From 13-2-20CM-66-19 sp963824395 (GTDB lineage Bacteria; Pseudomonadota; Gammaproteobacteria; Steroidobacterales; Steroidobacteraceae): 64,000 bases of DNA. Position 1 is the stretch's first letter. Every line of letters begins with the position of its first letter. The position numbers and the translations under genes were made by a program. The notes beneath the pieces were generated by a model. That model searched no databases. It saw nothing but the letters and a program-made list of their open reading frames with translations, and had not been told where the DNA came from. Below, piece after piece: positions 49,394 to 59,629 of this stretch. The stretch spans positions 1,178,001-1,242,000 of the forward strand of contig CAWGPF010000001.1 of NCBI GenBank assembly GCA_963824395.1, given 5' to 3'.

Positions 49394-50923
49394 ATGAAAC
49401 TTCCCGCACTCCTCGGGCTCGCCTGCCTGCTCGCCGGGGGCTGCGCGACGCAGCCGCGCGGCGCGCCGGCTGCCGTATCCGCGGTGCCCGCACCGGCCAG
49501 CGCCGATGCGACGGCGGACATCAGGGCGGCCCAGAGACTCGTCGGGGACGCGCAGTGGGCGCAGGCCGACGCACTTCTGAAGCGCTCGCTCGCGCGCGCC
49601 GACTTCGGCCGCCTCGGGTACGCGCAGCAGCACAGGCTCATCGGCCTGGCGGCGCTCGCCGCCCTGCAGAACCGCGACCCGCCGCGGGCACTCACGCTAA
49701 GCCGTCGCGCCTGCGCGTTCGCGGCCAGCGACGCGCGTGACTGGTTCACGCGCATGCGCGCGGCTGATGCCGCGGCGGACCCGAAGGATGCCCTCTACGC
49801 ACTCACCACCCTCGCGCAGCGCTGGCCGCAGGTGCTGGCGCAGCTGCCGGCTTACGACCCGATCGAGTCCGTCATGCGCAACGACCGTCGGGCCGCAGCA
49901 TCAGACGCGGAGCGCTACGAGCTGCTGGCGGCGCTGCACAAGATCAAGTTTCTAGACGAGCCGCGCAGCAGCGGGGAATGGTGGCGCGAGTTTGCGCTGC
50001 TGCAGCTCGCGCGCGGGGAGCGCCTGAGCGCGGTGCAGACACTCGCCCGCATCACCGACCCCTACGTCATCATCAGCATCGAGGCCGACCGGCGCTTCGA
50101 TACCGTGCACGCCGAGCCCGGAGCCCTGGCTTCGGTCCCCGAGGCCGCCGAACAGAGCATCCAGGCCGAGCTGCGCTATGCGCAGGCGACGCCGGAGCGC
50201 CTGGAGCCGATGAACCACCTGGCCGAGATCCTCATCAGCTGCCTGCGCCAGCAGCAGGCCCTGTCGGTGACGGATGCGGCGATCGAGCAGCAGGACGAGC
50301 ACGGCAGCGGCGCCTGGAACGACTCCGACACGCAGTACGACTGGATCCTGATCAACCGTGCCACGGCCCTCTACAGCCTCGGCCGCTACCAGGCGGCGGT
50401 CGCGCAGATGGAGGCCGCCAGCCACCTGCACCCGGCGCCCGCCGCCAACGTCAGCGCCACGATCAACCTCGCCGGGATGTACAACGAGCTTGGCCACACC
50501 CAGCAGGCCGCCGCGACGCTGCAGCGCGTGCTGCCGGCCGACCTCAGCCCCTACGGGCGCATGCAGCTCGAGAGCGAGCGGCTGAACGTGGCGCTCGCCC
50601 TGCACGATGAGCGCACGACGCTGCGCTCGCTCGACTACCTGCGCAGCCACCGGGACGACGCCCTCAGCACCTACCAGGGAGCGCTCCTCGCCATGCACCG
50701 CGACGATGAGGGCGCCGCGCTCCTCATCGAGCGCCTGCGCGACCCGCAGCTGCGCAGCGCCGCGCTTCTGGCCGTGCAGATCTATGCACCGGATGCGCAG
50801 CCGGACGCGGTCGTGCAGGAGCGCGCCCGGTGGCGCGCGCTCGTGAACCGCATGGACGTGCGGCAGGCAATCAGCGGGGTCGGCCGCGTGGCCGAGTATC
50901 CGCTCCTCATGGACAGCTACTAG
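49394..50923 (+). CDS. TPR-like repeat lipoprotein, function unknown
   Basis: 509 residues. Signal peptide with lipobox LLAGGCATQ puts the acylated Cys at residue 17. The mature part is helical and Ala-rich throughout. TPR-like pairs are best seen at about 325-400 (WILINRATALYSLGRYQAAV, NLAGMYNELGHTQQAAATLQ). The family is not recognised; repeats of this kind usually mediate protein contacts in the periplasm. A long upstream extension of the same frame runs antisense to miaB and is not real. It diverges from miaB and is transcribed toward an unrelated reductase. Confidence 0.8.
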   Translation: MKLPALLGLACLLAGGCATQPRGAPAAVSAVPAPASADATADIRAAQRLVGDAQWAQADALLKRSLARADFGRLGYAQQHRLIGLAALAALQNRDPPRALTLSRRACAFAASDARDWFTRMRAADAAADPKDALYALTTLAQRWPQVLAQLPAYDPIESVMRNDRRAAASDAERYELLAALHKIKFLDEPRSSGEWWREFALLQLARGERLSAVQTLARITDPYVIISIEADRRFDTVHAEPGALASVPEAAEQSIQAELRYAQATPERLEPMNHLAEILISCLRQQQALSVTDAAIEQQDEHGSGAWNDSDTQYDWILINRATALYSLGRYQAAVAQMEAASHLHPAPAANVSATINLAGMYNELGHTQQAAATLQRVLPADLSPYGRMQLESERLNVALALHDERTTLRSLDYLRSHRDDALSTYQGALLAMHRDDEGAALLIERLRDPQLRSAALLAVQIYAPDAQPDAVVQERARWRALVNRMDVRQAISGVGRVAEYPLLMDSY

Positions 50924-51029
50924 CGCGCTGCTCACACCCCCGCCGCCGGTCGTCTAAGATCAGTGCCGGATACGACGCCGCGCAACCCCGCGCGCGGGTG
51001 CTCGCGCTCCCCCACCTGAGGATCTGTCC

Positions 51030-52025
51030 ATGAACCTTCGCACACGCAGGCTCGGCAGCCAGGGACTGGAGGTCGCCGCGATCGGCCTCGGCTGCATGGG
51101 CATGAGCCAGTCGTACGGCCCGGCCGATGAGGCCGAATCGATCGCCACCGTGCACCGCGCCATCGAGCTCGGCTGCACCTTCCTCGACACCGCAGAAGTG
51201 TACGGGCCGTTCACCAACGAGGAACTCCTCGGCCGTGCGCTCAAGGGGCGCCGCGAGCAGGTCGTGATCGCCACCAAGTTCGGCTGGCGCATCGAGAACG
51301 GCAAGATGGTGGGCGGCGAGCGCGACAGTCGCCCGGCGCATATCCGCGCGGCCCTCGAGGGCTCCCTGCGCCGCCTCGGCACCGACCATGTCGATCTCCT
51401 CTATCAGCATCGCATCGACCCTGCGGTGCCGGTCGAGGAGGTGGCGGGTGCGGTCGCGGAACTGGTGCGCGCTGGCAAGGTGCGCTTCTTCGGCCTCTCG
51501 GAAGCCGGGGTCGTCAATATCCGCCGCGCGCACGCGGTGCACCCGGTGACGGCGCTGCAGAGCGAGTACTCGCTGTGGGAGCGCAACCTCGAGGCCGACG
51601 TGATCCCGGTGCTGCGTGAGCTTGGCATCGGCCTCGTGCCCTTCTCCCCGCTCGGGCGCGGCTTCCTGACGGGTGCGGTGAAGCGCGCCGAGGAGTACCC
51701 GGAGGAGGACTACCGCCGCAAGGACCCGCGCTACCAGGGCGCGAACTTCGATGCCAACGTGAAGGCGGCCGGGACAGTGCGCGAGATCGCCGCCGCGCTT
51801 CGTGCAACGCCCGCGCAGGTGGCGCTGGCGTGGCTCCTGGCGCAGGGTGATGACATCGTGCCGATCCCGGGCACCAAGCAGCGCCGCTACCTGGAGGAGA
51901 ACGTGGCGGCCGCAAGCCTCAAGCTGAGCGCTGCGCAGCTGGCTGCCCTGGATGCGGCACTGGCTGCGGGGAAGATTTCCGGCGCCCGCTACGGCGAGGC
52001 GATGATGGCCAGCGTCGACCGCTGA
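51030..52025 (+). CDS. Aldo/keto reductase (AKR13/YakC-like)
   Basis: 331 residues of NADPH-dependent TIM barrel. The tetrad is visible as Asp and Tyr in FLDTAEVYGPFTNEELLG, Lys in VVIATKFGW, and His in LLYQHRIDP. Features include GLGCMGMSQSYGPADE at the start, VPFSPLGRGFLTG, and IPIPGTKQRRYLEENV-like (VPIPGTKQRRYLEEN) for cofactor binding. Physiological substrate unknown; enzymes of this type reduce varied aldehydes. A single-gene unit ending ten bases from the convergent ssb stop. Confidence 0.94.
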   Translation: MNLRTRRLGSQGLEVAAIGLGCMGMSQSYGPADEAESIATVHRAIELGCTFLDTAEVYGPFTNEELLGRALKGRREQVVIATKFGWRIENGKMVGGERDSRPAHIRAALEGSLRRLGTDHVDLLYQHRIDPAVPVEEVAGAVAELVRAGKVRFFGLSEAGVVNIRRAHAVHPVTALQSEYSLWERNLEADVIPVLRELGIGLVPFSPLGRGFLTGAVKRAEEYPEEDYRRKDPRYQGANFDANVKAAGTVREIAAALRATPAQVALAWLLAQGDDIVPIPGTKQRRYLEENVAAASLKLSAAQLAALDAALAAGKISGARYGEAMMASVDR

Positions 52026-52035
52026 GAGCGCGGCC

Positions 52036-52524
52036 TCAGAACGGGATATCGTCGTCGAATTCCTCACCGCGCGCGCCACCCCCGCCCGCGCCACCGCCAC
52101 CGCCACCGCCACCGGCGTTCTCCTCGGCATAGGCGGGCGCCGCGCTGCCGCCGCGCTCTGCGCCGCCGGCGCCACCCCCGCCGCCGCCACGACCGCCGAG
52201 CATCTGCAGCTCGTTGCCGATAATCTCGGTCGAGTAGCGCTCGTTGCCCTGCTTGTCCTGCCACTTGCGCGTGCGCAGGCTTCCCTCGATGTAGACCTGC
52301 GAGCCCTTCTTCAGGTACTCCGCCGCGATCTCCGCCAGGCGGCCGAACAGCGCCACGCGATGCCACTCGGTGCGCTCCTGCTGCTCGCCGCTTTGCTTGT
52401 CGCGCCAGCTCTCGCTGGTCGCCACGCGCAGGTTCGCCACCGTGGTGCCGGAGGGCATCGCGCGCGTCTCCGGATCCGCGCCGAGATTGCCGATGAGGAT
52501 GACTTTGTTGATGCCGCGCGCCAT
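52036..52524 (-). CDS. ssb: Single-stranded DNA-binding protein
   Basis: 162 residues. The OB fold begins ARGINKVILIGNLGADPETR and includes TEWHRVALFGRLAEIAAEYL and KKGSQVYIEGSLRTRKWQDK. A long Gly-rich linker (about 112-152) precedes the acidic tip DDDIPF, the docking site for repair and replication proteins. In E. coli ssb and uvrA are divergent neighbours with a shared SOS control region; here both survive in divergent orientation but are separated by a methyltransferase and a PadR gene. I find no LexA box upstream. Confidence 0.97.
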   Translation of the reverse strand: MARGINKVILIGNLGADPETRAMPSGTTVANLRVATSESWRDKQSGEQQERTEWHRVALFGRLAEIAAEYLKKGSQVYIEGSLRTRKWQDKQGNERYSTEIIGNELQMLGGRGGGGGGAGGAERGGSAAPAYAEENAGGGGGGGGAGGGGARGEEFDDDIPF

Positions 52525-52655
52525 GGGGTGTCCTTCCGGATGGGGCGGTCACCTTCAGGAGGGCGCCGCCGATGTTGGCGCATATTCTAGAGGAGCCGCC
52601 GCGGAGGCGCGAACCGCATTTCGGCCCCGATCGCGCAGCTTTGTTGCCGTCGGCG

Positions 52656-53324
52656 CTAGGCGGCCTTGACCGAGATTTCCGTGCCGGCCTTGAGCGGCAG
52701 CGTCATCGAGCGGAACGGGCCCTGCGGATCGCGGACGAAGAGGAGGTAGTCCTCCTCGGCGTTGTCGTTCACCGCGATGGCCCCGCGGCGCATCTGCGGT
52801 GCGAGCACCTGCATCACCTGGAGCGCCAGCGAAGGCCCGGTGACGCCCGGCCAGCCATCGACCAGCGCCAGATCGATGTCCCCGCCCACATCGCGCAGCG
52901 TCGCGCGCGCGTCCCCGGCGCGGATCTGGACGAAGGCGCCAAGCCCTGCGGCCTCGAGGTTGGCCTGCGCGGCGGCGATCTTCTGCGGCACGATCTCAGC
53001 CCCGATCACCTGGCCGCCGCCGTTGTCGCGCATGGCCGCGGCGAGGTAGAGGGTGGAGAAGCCCACGGAGCTCGCGAAGTCCACTACGCGCCGGGCACCG
53101 AGCGCACGGCACAGGAGGTAGAGCAGATCGCCCTGGTCGGGGTGGATGGAGAAGCCGTAGCCGGCGTAGGCGTGCGGGTCATGACCGGCGCTCGTGCGCG
53201 GGCCACCGGCCGGCCGGCTGCGGCTTGCGAGCATGCGGGTGATCACCGCGGAGACGCGCGCATCGCGCAGCACCTCCCCGGGCTCGCGGCCCGAGGCGGC
53301 GCTCAAGCCGTCCGGCGGGGCCAT
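52656..53324 (-). CDS. Class I SAM-dependent O-methyltransferase
   Basis: 222 residues. SAM-binding motif I is VVDFASSVGFSTLYLAAAM (about 86-104); motif II is near QVIGAEIVPQKIAAAQANLE; IDLALVDGWPG carries the metal/SAM acidic residue. The pattern resembles O-methyltransferase family 3 (catechol/caffeoyl-CoA type), with DGW in place of the common DAD. Substrate unknown. Its ATG overlaps the stop of the PadR gene by one base (TGATG), so regulator and enzyme are made together and may form a self-regulated unit. Confidence 0.85.
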   Translation of the reverse strand: MAPPDGLSAASGREPGEVLRDARVSAVITRMLASRSRPAGGPRTSAGHDPHAYAGYGFSIHPDQGDLLYLLCRALGARRVVDFASSVGFSTLYLAAAMRDNGGGQVIGAEIVPQKIAAAQANLEAAGLGAFVQIRAGDARATLRDVGGDIDLALVDGWPGVTGPSLALQVMQVLAPQMRRGAIAVNDNAEEDYLLFVRDPQGPFRSMTLPLKAGTEISVKAA

Positions 53325-53995
53325 CAGGCCTTGCCGCGGATCCGGGCCGCCGCTTCTTTGAGAATCGCAGCGACGCGCGTCTTCTCTTCCTCGCTCGCCC
53401 CGTACACCGCCCGCAGCGCGTCCTTGATGTCGCGCCGGGCCTGCCACAGGTCCCGGGAATTGCCCGACTCCTCGTCCTCCTCGAAGCCGGAGAACGCCTC
53501 GCGCATCCGCCCGAGGCGCCGCGCGATGTGCTCAAGCTGGCTGAGGATCGAGTCGGCGGCCGCTTGGTGCTGCGCCAGGTACTCCCGACCAGCGTCGGTA
53601 ATGGCGTAGCGCTTCTTCGCGCCCTCGGCCGTGACACTGGCGTAGCCAACCTCTTCGAGCCAGGTGAGCGCCGGATACACCATCCCGGGGCTTGGGCTGT
53701 AGAAACCTCCGGAGCGGTCCTCGAGCGCCTTGATCAGCTCATACCCGTAGCTCGGACGCTCGGCGAGCAGTGTCAGCAGCACCAGGCGCAGGTCGACCGA
53801 GCCCATCTTGCGGCCGCGGAAGGACTCAGGACCCATGCCGAGGCCGCCTCCGAAGCCGAAGCGGCCAAAGCCGCGGCCGTGACCGTGGCGGCTCCCCGCA
53901 TGCAGGGAAGGATCGAATTCTTCATGTTGGCCTTCGCCATGAAAATGACTGTAGCCGTGGTAGTGGCCGTGACGACGGCCGAAATGACGATGCAC
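53324..53995 (-). CDS. PadR family regulator with His-rich N-terminus (YqjI-like)
   Basis: About 223 residues. The first 55 are packed with His and Gly (VHRHFGRRHGHYHGYSHFHG, then SRHGHGRGFGRFGFGGG). The PadR winged helix then starts (VDLRLVLLTLLAERPSYGYE, YSPSPGMVYPALTWLEEVGY), followed by a C-terminal dimer helix. This architecture matches E. coli YqjI, a nickel-responsive repressor whose N-terminus binds metal. The start is GTG at 53995, six bases after a perfect AAGGAGGT; an upstream ATG at 54028 lies within the promoter/operator. Metal sensing is inferred from composition. Confidence 0.86.
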   Translation of the reverse strand: MHRHFGRRHGHYHGYSHFHGEGQHEEFDPSLHAGSRHGHGRGFGRFGFGGGLGMGPESFRGRKMGSVDLRLVLLTLLAERPSYGYELIKALEDRSGGFYSPSPGMVYPALTWLEEVGYASVTAEGAKKRYAITDAGREYLAQHQAAADSILSQLEHIARRLGRMREAFSGFEEDEESGNSRDLWQARRDIKDALRAVYGASEEEKTRVAAILKEAAARIRGKA

Positions 53996-54021
53996 AGGGC
54001 ACCTCCTTGTTATTGACAGAT

Positions 54022-54051
54022 ATATCATACGATATCTCCTACGATAATCAA
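54022..54051 (-). promoter_or_regulatory. padR promoter with overlapping operator-like repeats
   Basis: On the minus strand TTGATT (54046-54051) and TATGAT (54024-54029) with a 16-base spacer. The plus strand reads ATATC-ATAC-GATAT (54022-54035), a perfect 5-bp inverted repeat over the -10, and TACGATA twice (54028-54034, 54040-54046), 12 bases apart. This is a likely autoregulatory site for the PadR protein. Confidence 0.6.
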
Positions 54052-54147
54052 GACCCCATTCAGGGGCGTTGAATCCGCCCCCATGTAAGAGGTCCTGCGT
54101 GCGGCAACTGGGTCTGGCCGGGCCGCACGCGTACCATTAAGAGTTCA

Positions 54148-57027
<2,880 letters not shown>

Positions 57028-57130
57028 CCTTCCGGCACTCGCGAAACGCGCGCGCCCGCACCGCGCGGTTGCACTAGACTGCCGCCCTACGAATAACCAA
57101 CAGCGGCGGACCCCTGTACCCTGCGCGGCC

Positions 57131-59203
57131 ATGACCGACTCTGCGCACAGCATCTTCCTCAGCTACGCCTCCCAGGATGCCGCCGCCGCGGCGCGCATCG
57201 GCGAAGCGCTGCGTGCCGCGGGCCTCGAGGTGTGGTTCGACCAGAGCGAGCTGCGCGGCGGGGATGCCTGGGACCAGCTGATCAGGCGGCGCATCCGCGA
57301 GTGCCGCCTGTTCGTGCCGGTGATCTCAGCGCACACCCAGACGCGGCTGGAAGGGTATTTCCGCCTGGAGTGGCGCCTCGCGGTGGAGCGCTCGCACCTG
57401 ATGGCCGACGGCAAGGCCTTCATCGTGCCGGTGACGATCGATGCCATCGACGAGCGCCAGGCGGAAGTTCCAGAGGCCTTCCGCGCCGTGCAGTGGACCC
57501 ACCTGCCCGGGGCCGCGCCCACACCCGCGTTCGTCAGTCGCGTGACCCAGCTGCTGGCGCCGACGGCGGCCGGTGCCGCTCCTGCGCCGGCGGCGACGCC
57601 CGCCCACAGCATGGCGATCCCGAGCGCAGCGCGGACCGCGGGTCTGCCGCGCACGGGGCTGGCGATCATTGCGGTACTCGGGGTGCTTGCCGTCGCGGCG
57701 TTTCTCTTCCTGCGCGGACCGCGCGTGAGCGGCGCTGGCGCGACCCCGCCCCCGCCCGTGCCGCCGCCCCTCACCGCGGCGCCTGCCGCAGCCCCCGCGC
57801 ACTCGGTCGCGGTGCTGCCCTTCACCAACATGAGCGGCGATCCGCACGACGATTACTTCTCCGACGGCCTCTCGGAGGAACTCCTTAACACGCTCGCCGC
57901 GGTACCGGGCCTCAAGGTCGCCGCGCGCACTTCCTCATTCTCGTTCAAAGGCAAGAACGAGGAGGTGGGCGAGATCGCGCGCAAGCTCAATGTTGCGACG
58001 GTGCTGGAAGGCAGCGTGCGTCGCGACAAGTCCCACGTGCGCATTTCCACCGAACTCATCGATGCGGGAACCGGGTTCCAGCGCTGGTCCCAGACCTACG
58101 ACCGCGACCTGAAGGACGTGCTGGCGCTGCAGAGCGAGATCGCCGGCGCGGTGGCCGGTGCGCTCAAGGTGAGACTGTTGCAGGGCGATGCCGGCGGCGA
58201 CGTTGGCGGCACGGAGAACCCGAAGGCCTTCGATGCCTACCTGCGCGCTGAGGAGCTGGCGCGCCGTCCGAACGTTTCGGCGCAGGTCGGCGAGGACACC
58301 CTGCGCGCCTATGACGCCGCGCTCGCGCTCGATCCGAATTATGCCAATGCGCTGCGTGGCCGGGCCGCGGCACGCATCGACTACGCCTTCAACTCCGACC
58401 TGCCCCCACCCGAGGTGCGGCGGCTGACCGATCTCGGGCTCGCCGATGCCCGCAAGGCGGCGGAGCTGGCACCGGCACTCGGCGCGGCCCACAGCGTGAT
58501 CGGCAATGCGCTCGCCGGCGAGCAGGACTATGCCGGTGCGCTGGCGCAATACGGCGAAGCGCTCGAGCTGTCCCCCGGAGACGTGCGCGTCTATCGTGAA
58601 GCGGCGGGGTTCACGGTCAGCATGGGGGACTTCGAGGCGGCGATCGCCCAGGCGCGCCGTGCGACCGAGCTCGACCCGCTCAACCCGAAAGCCTGGGAGA
58701 CCCTGCAGTACGTGTACTACTACGCGCGGCGCTACCCGGACTCACTCGCCGCCGCCAGTCGCAGCCAGGAGCTGGGTCGGGACCTCTCCCGCTCGCGCGG
58801 CTGGCAGGGCTTCGCCTACCTCCAGCTGCGCAACTACGCGGCGGCCCGTGAGGCCTGCGCCGCCGAGAAGATGCAGTGGGTGAGCTTCACGTGCCTTGCG
58901 ATCGTCTACGAGCGTCTGGGCCAGCACCCCGAGGCCGAAGCAGCCCTGGCCGAGCTCATCCACAAATACGGCGACGCGGCGAGCTATCAGCAGGCCGAGG
59001 TGTACGCCGCCTGGGGAGATCCCGACCGCGCGCTCGAGGCACTCGGGCGGGCGCGCCGCACGGGTGACCCGGGACTGCAGGGAATCCGGGTGGATCCGCT
59101 GTTCGAACGGATCGCGGACGACCCGGGGTTCAAGGCCCTGATTGCCCAACTGCATTTCCCCGCGCCCGAGCCCCTGCAGACTGCGGCAGACGCGCATAAA
59201 TGA
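57131..59203 (+). CDS. TIR domain protein with TM helix, TolB/FlgO-like domain and TPR repeats
   Basis: 690 residues. Residues about 5-140 are a TIR domain: box 1 SIFLSYASQDA, box 2 LEVWFDQSELRGGDAWDQLI, and FVPVISAHTQTRLEGYFRLE, with Glu80 at the position of the catalytic glutamate of NAD-cleaving TIR enzymes. A Pro/Ala linker leads to one membrane helix (about 176-195). A TolB/FlgO-like domain (about 225-350: VAVLPFTNMSGDP, LKVAARTSSFSF, VLEGSVRRDK, WSQTYDRDL) and TPR-like repeats follow. The topology predicts a cytoplasmic TIR head with a periplasmic sensor. Many bacterial TIR enzymes kill infected cells, but no partner genes (such as thsB or thsA) are present. It could instead be a scaffold. 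Confidence 0.85.
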   Translation: MTDSAHSIFLSYASQDAAAAARIGEALRAAGLEVWFDQSELRGGDAWDQLIRRRIRECRLFVPVISAHTQTRLEGYFRLEWRLAVERSHLMADGKAFIVPVTIDAIDERQAEVPEAFRAVQWTHLPGAAPTPAFVSRVTQLLAPTAAGAAPAPAATPAHSMAIPSAARTAGLPRTGLAIIAVLGVLAVAAFLFLRGPRVSGAGATPPPPVPPPLTAAPAAAPAHSVAVLPFTNMSGDPHDDYFSDGLSEELLNTLAAVPGLKVAARTSSFSFKGKNEEVGEIARKLNVATVLEGSVRRDKSHVRISTELIDAGTGFQRWSQTYDRDLKDVLALQSEIAGAVAGALKVRLLQGDAGGDVGGTENPKAFDAYLRAEELARRPNVSAQVGEDTLRAYDAALALDPNYANALRGRAAARIDYAFNSDLPPPEVRRLTDLGLADARKAAELAPALGAAHSVIGNALAGEQDYAGALAQYGEALELSPGDVRVYREAAGFTVSMGDFEAAIAQARRATELDPLNPKAWETLQYVYYYARRYPDSLAAASRSQELGRDLSRSRGWQGFAYLQLRNYAAAREACAAEKMQWVSFTCLAIVYERLGQHPEAEAALAELIHKYGDAASYQQAEVYAAWGDPDRALEALGRARRTGDPGLQGIRVDPLFERIADDPGFKALIAQLHFPAPEPLQTAADAHK

Positions 59204-59286
59204 TTGTTCAGGCTGGCTTTTCCCCAGCCGCCACGGCCCACCCCGGGGAGCGTTCGCACGCCCGTCACGGATACGTAGTAATACGA

Positions 59287-59316
59287 TTGCAAATGCGAAC
59301 CGTTCTCATCCATACT
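59287..59316 (+). promoter_or_regulatory. feo promoter with a Fur box
   Basis: TTGCAA (59287-59292) and CATACT (59311-59316) with an 18-base spacer. Inside the spacer is ATGCGAA-CCG-TTCTCAT (59293-59309), a near-perfect inverted repeat matching the Fur consensus GCAAATGnnAA...TTCTCAT. Iron-loaded Fur would block transcription of feoAB. Predicted start of transcription is at or next to the feoA ATG. Confidence 0.75.
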
Positions 59317-59323
59317 CGATCTC

Positions 59324-59629
59324 ATGGACGCCGTTGCCTCCCCCACCGGACTGTCGCTGGAACCGGGCTTTGCGAGCCTCGCGGCCCTGCCGCCCGGGAC
59401 CCGCGGGCGCATCGTCAGCGTCGGCACGCAAAGTGACACGCTGTCCGCACTCGAGCGGCGGCTGCTGGAGTTCGGTTTCATCAGCGGCGAGCACGTCGAG
59501 ATCCTCGCCGAGGCGCGCCCGGGACGCGATCCCTTCGTGGTGCGCATCGGTCACACGACACTCGCCCTGAGACGTCGCGAGGCGCAGAGCGTCTGGGTGG
59601 AAATCTCCCGCTCCGCACCGACGCCATGA
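59324..59629 (+). CDS. feoA: FeoA ferrous iron transport protein A
   Basis: 101 residues with an SH3-like fold: SLAALPPGTRGRIVSVGTQS, LERRLLEFGFISGEHVEILA, and DPFVVRIGHTTLALRRREAQ. FeoA binds FeoB in the cytoplasm and is needed for uptake. It carries an N-terminal extension of about 15 residues beyond the usual 75-85. The stop overlaps feoB by four bases (ATGA). No Shine-Dalgarno precedes the ATG; the predicted transcription start lies right at it. A Fur box covers the promoter. Confidence 0.95.
   Translation: MDAVASPTGLSLEPGFASLAALPPGTRGRIVSVGTQSDTLSALERRLLEFGFISGEHVEILAEARPGRDPFVVRIGHTTLALRRREAQSVWVEISRSAPTP

Noticed and set aside
54060..54147. SOS (LexA) box for uvrA or ssb
   Set aside because: No CTGT-N8-ACAG or close variant is present upstream of either gene.
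57131..59203. Thoeris or CBASS defence operon
   Set aside because: Only a TIR protein is present; neighbours are uvrA and feoA, with no effector or cyclase genes.
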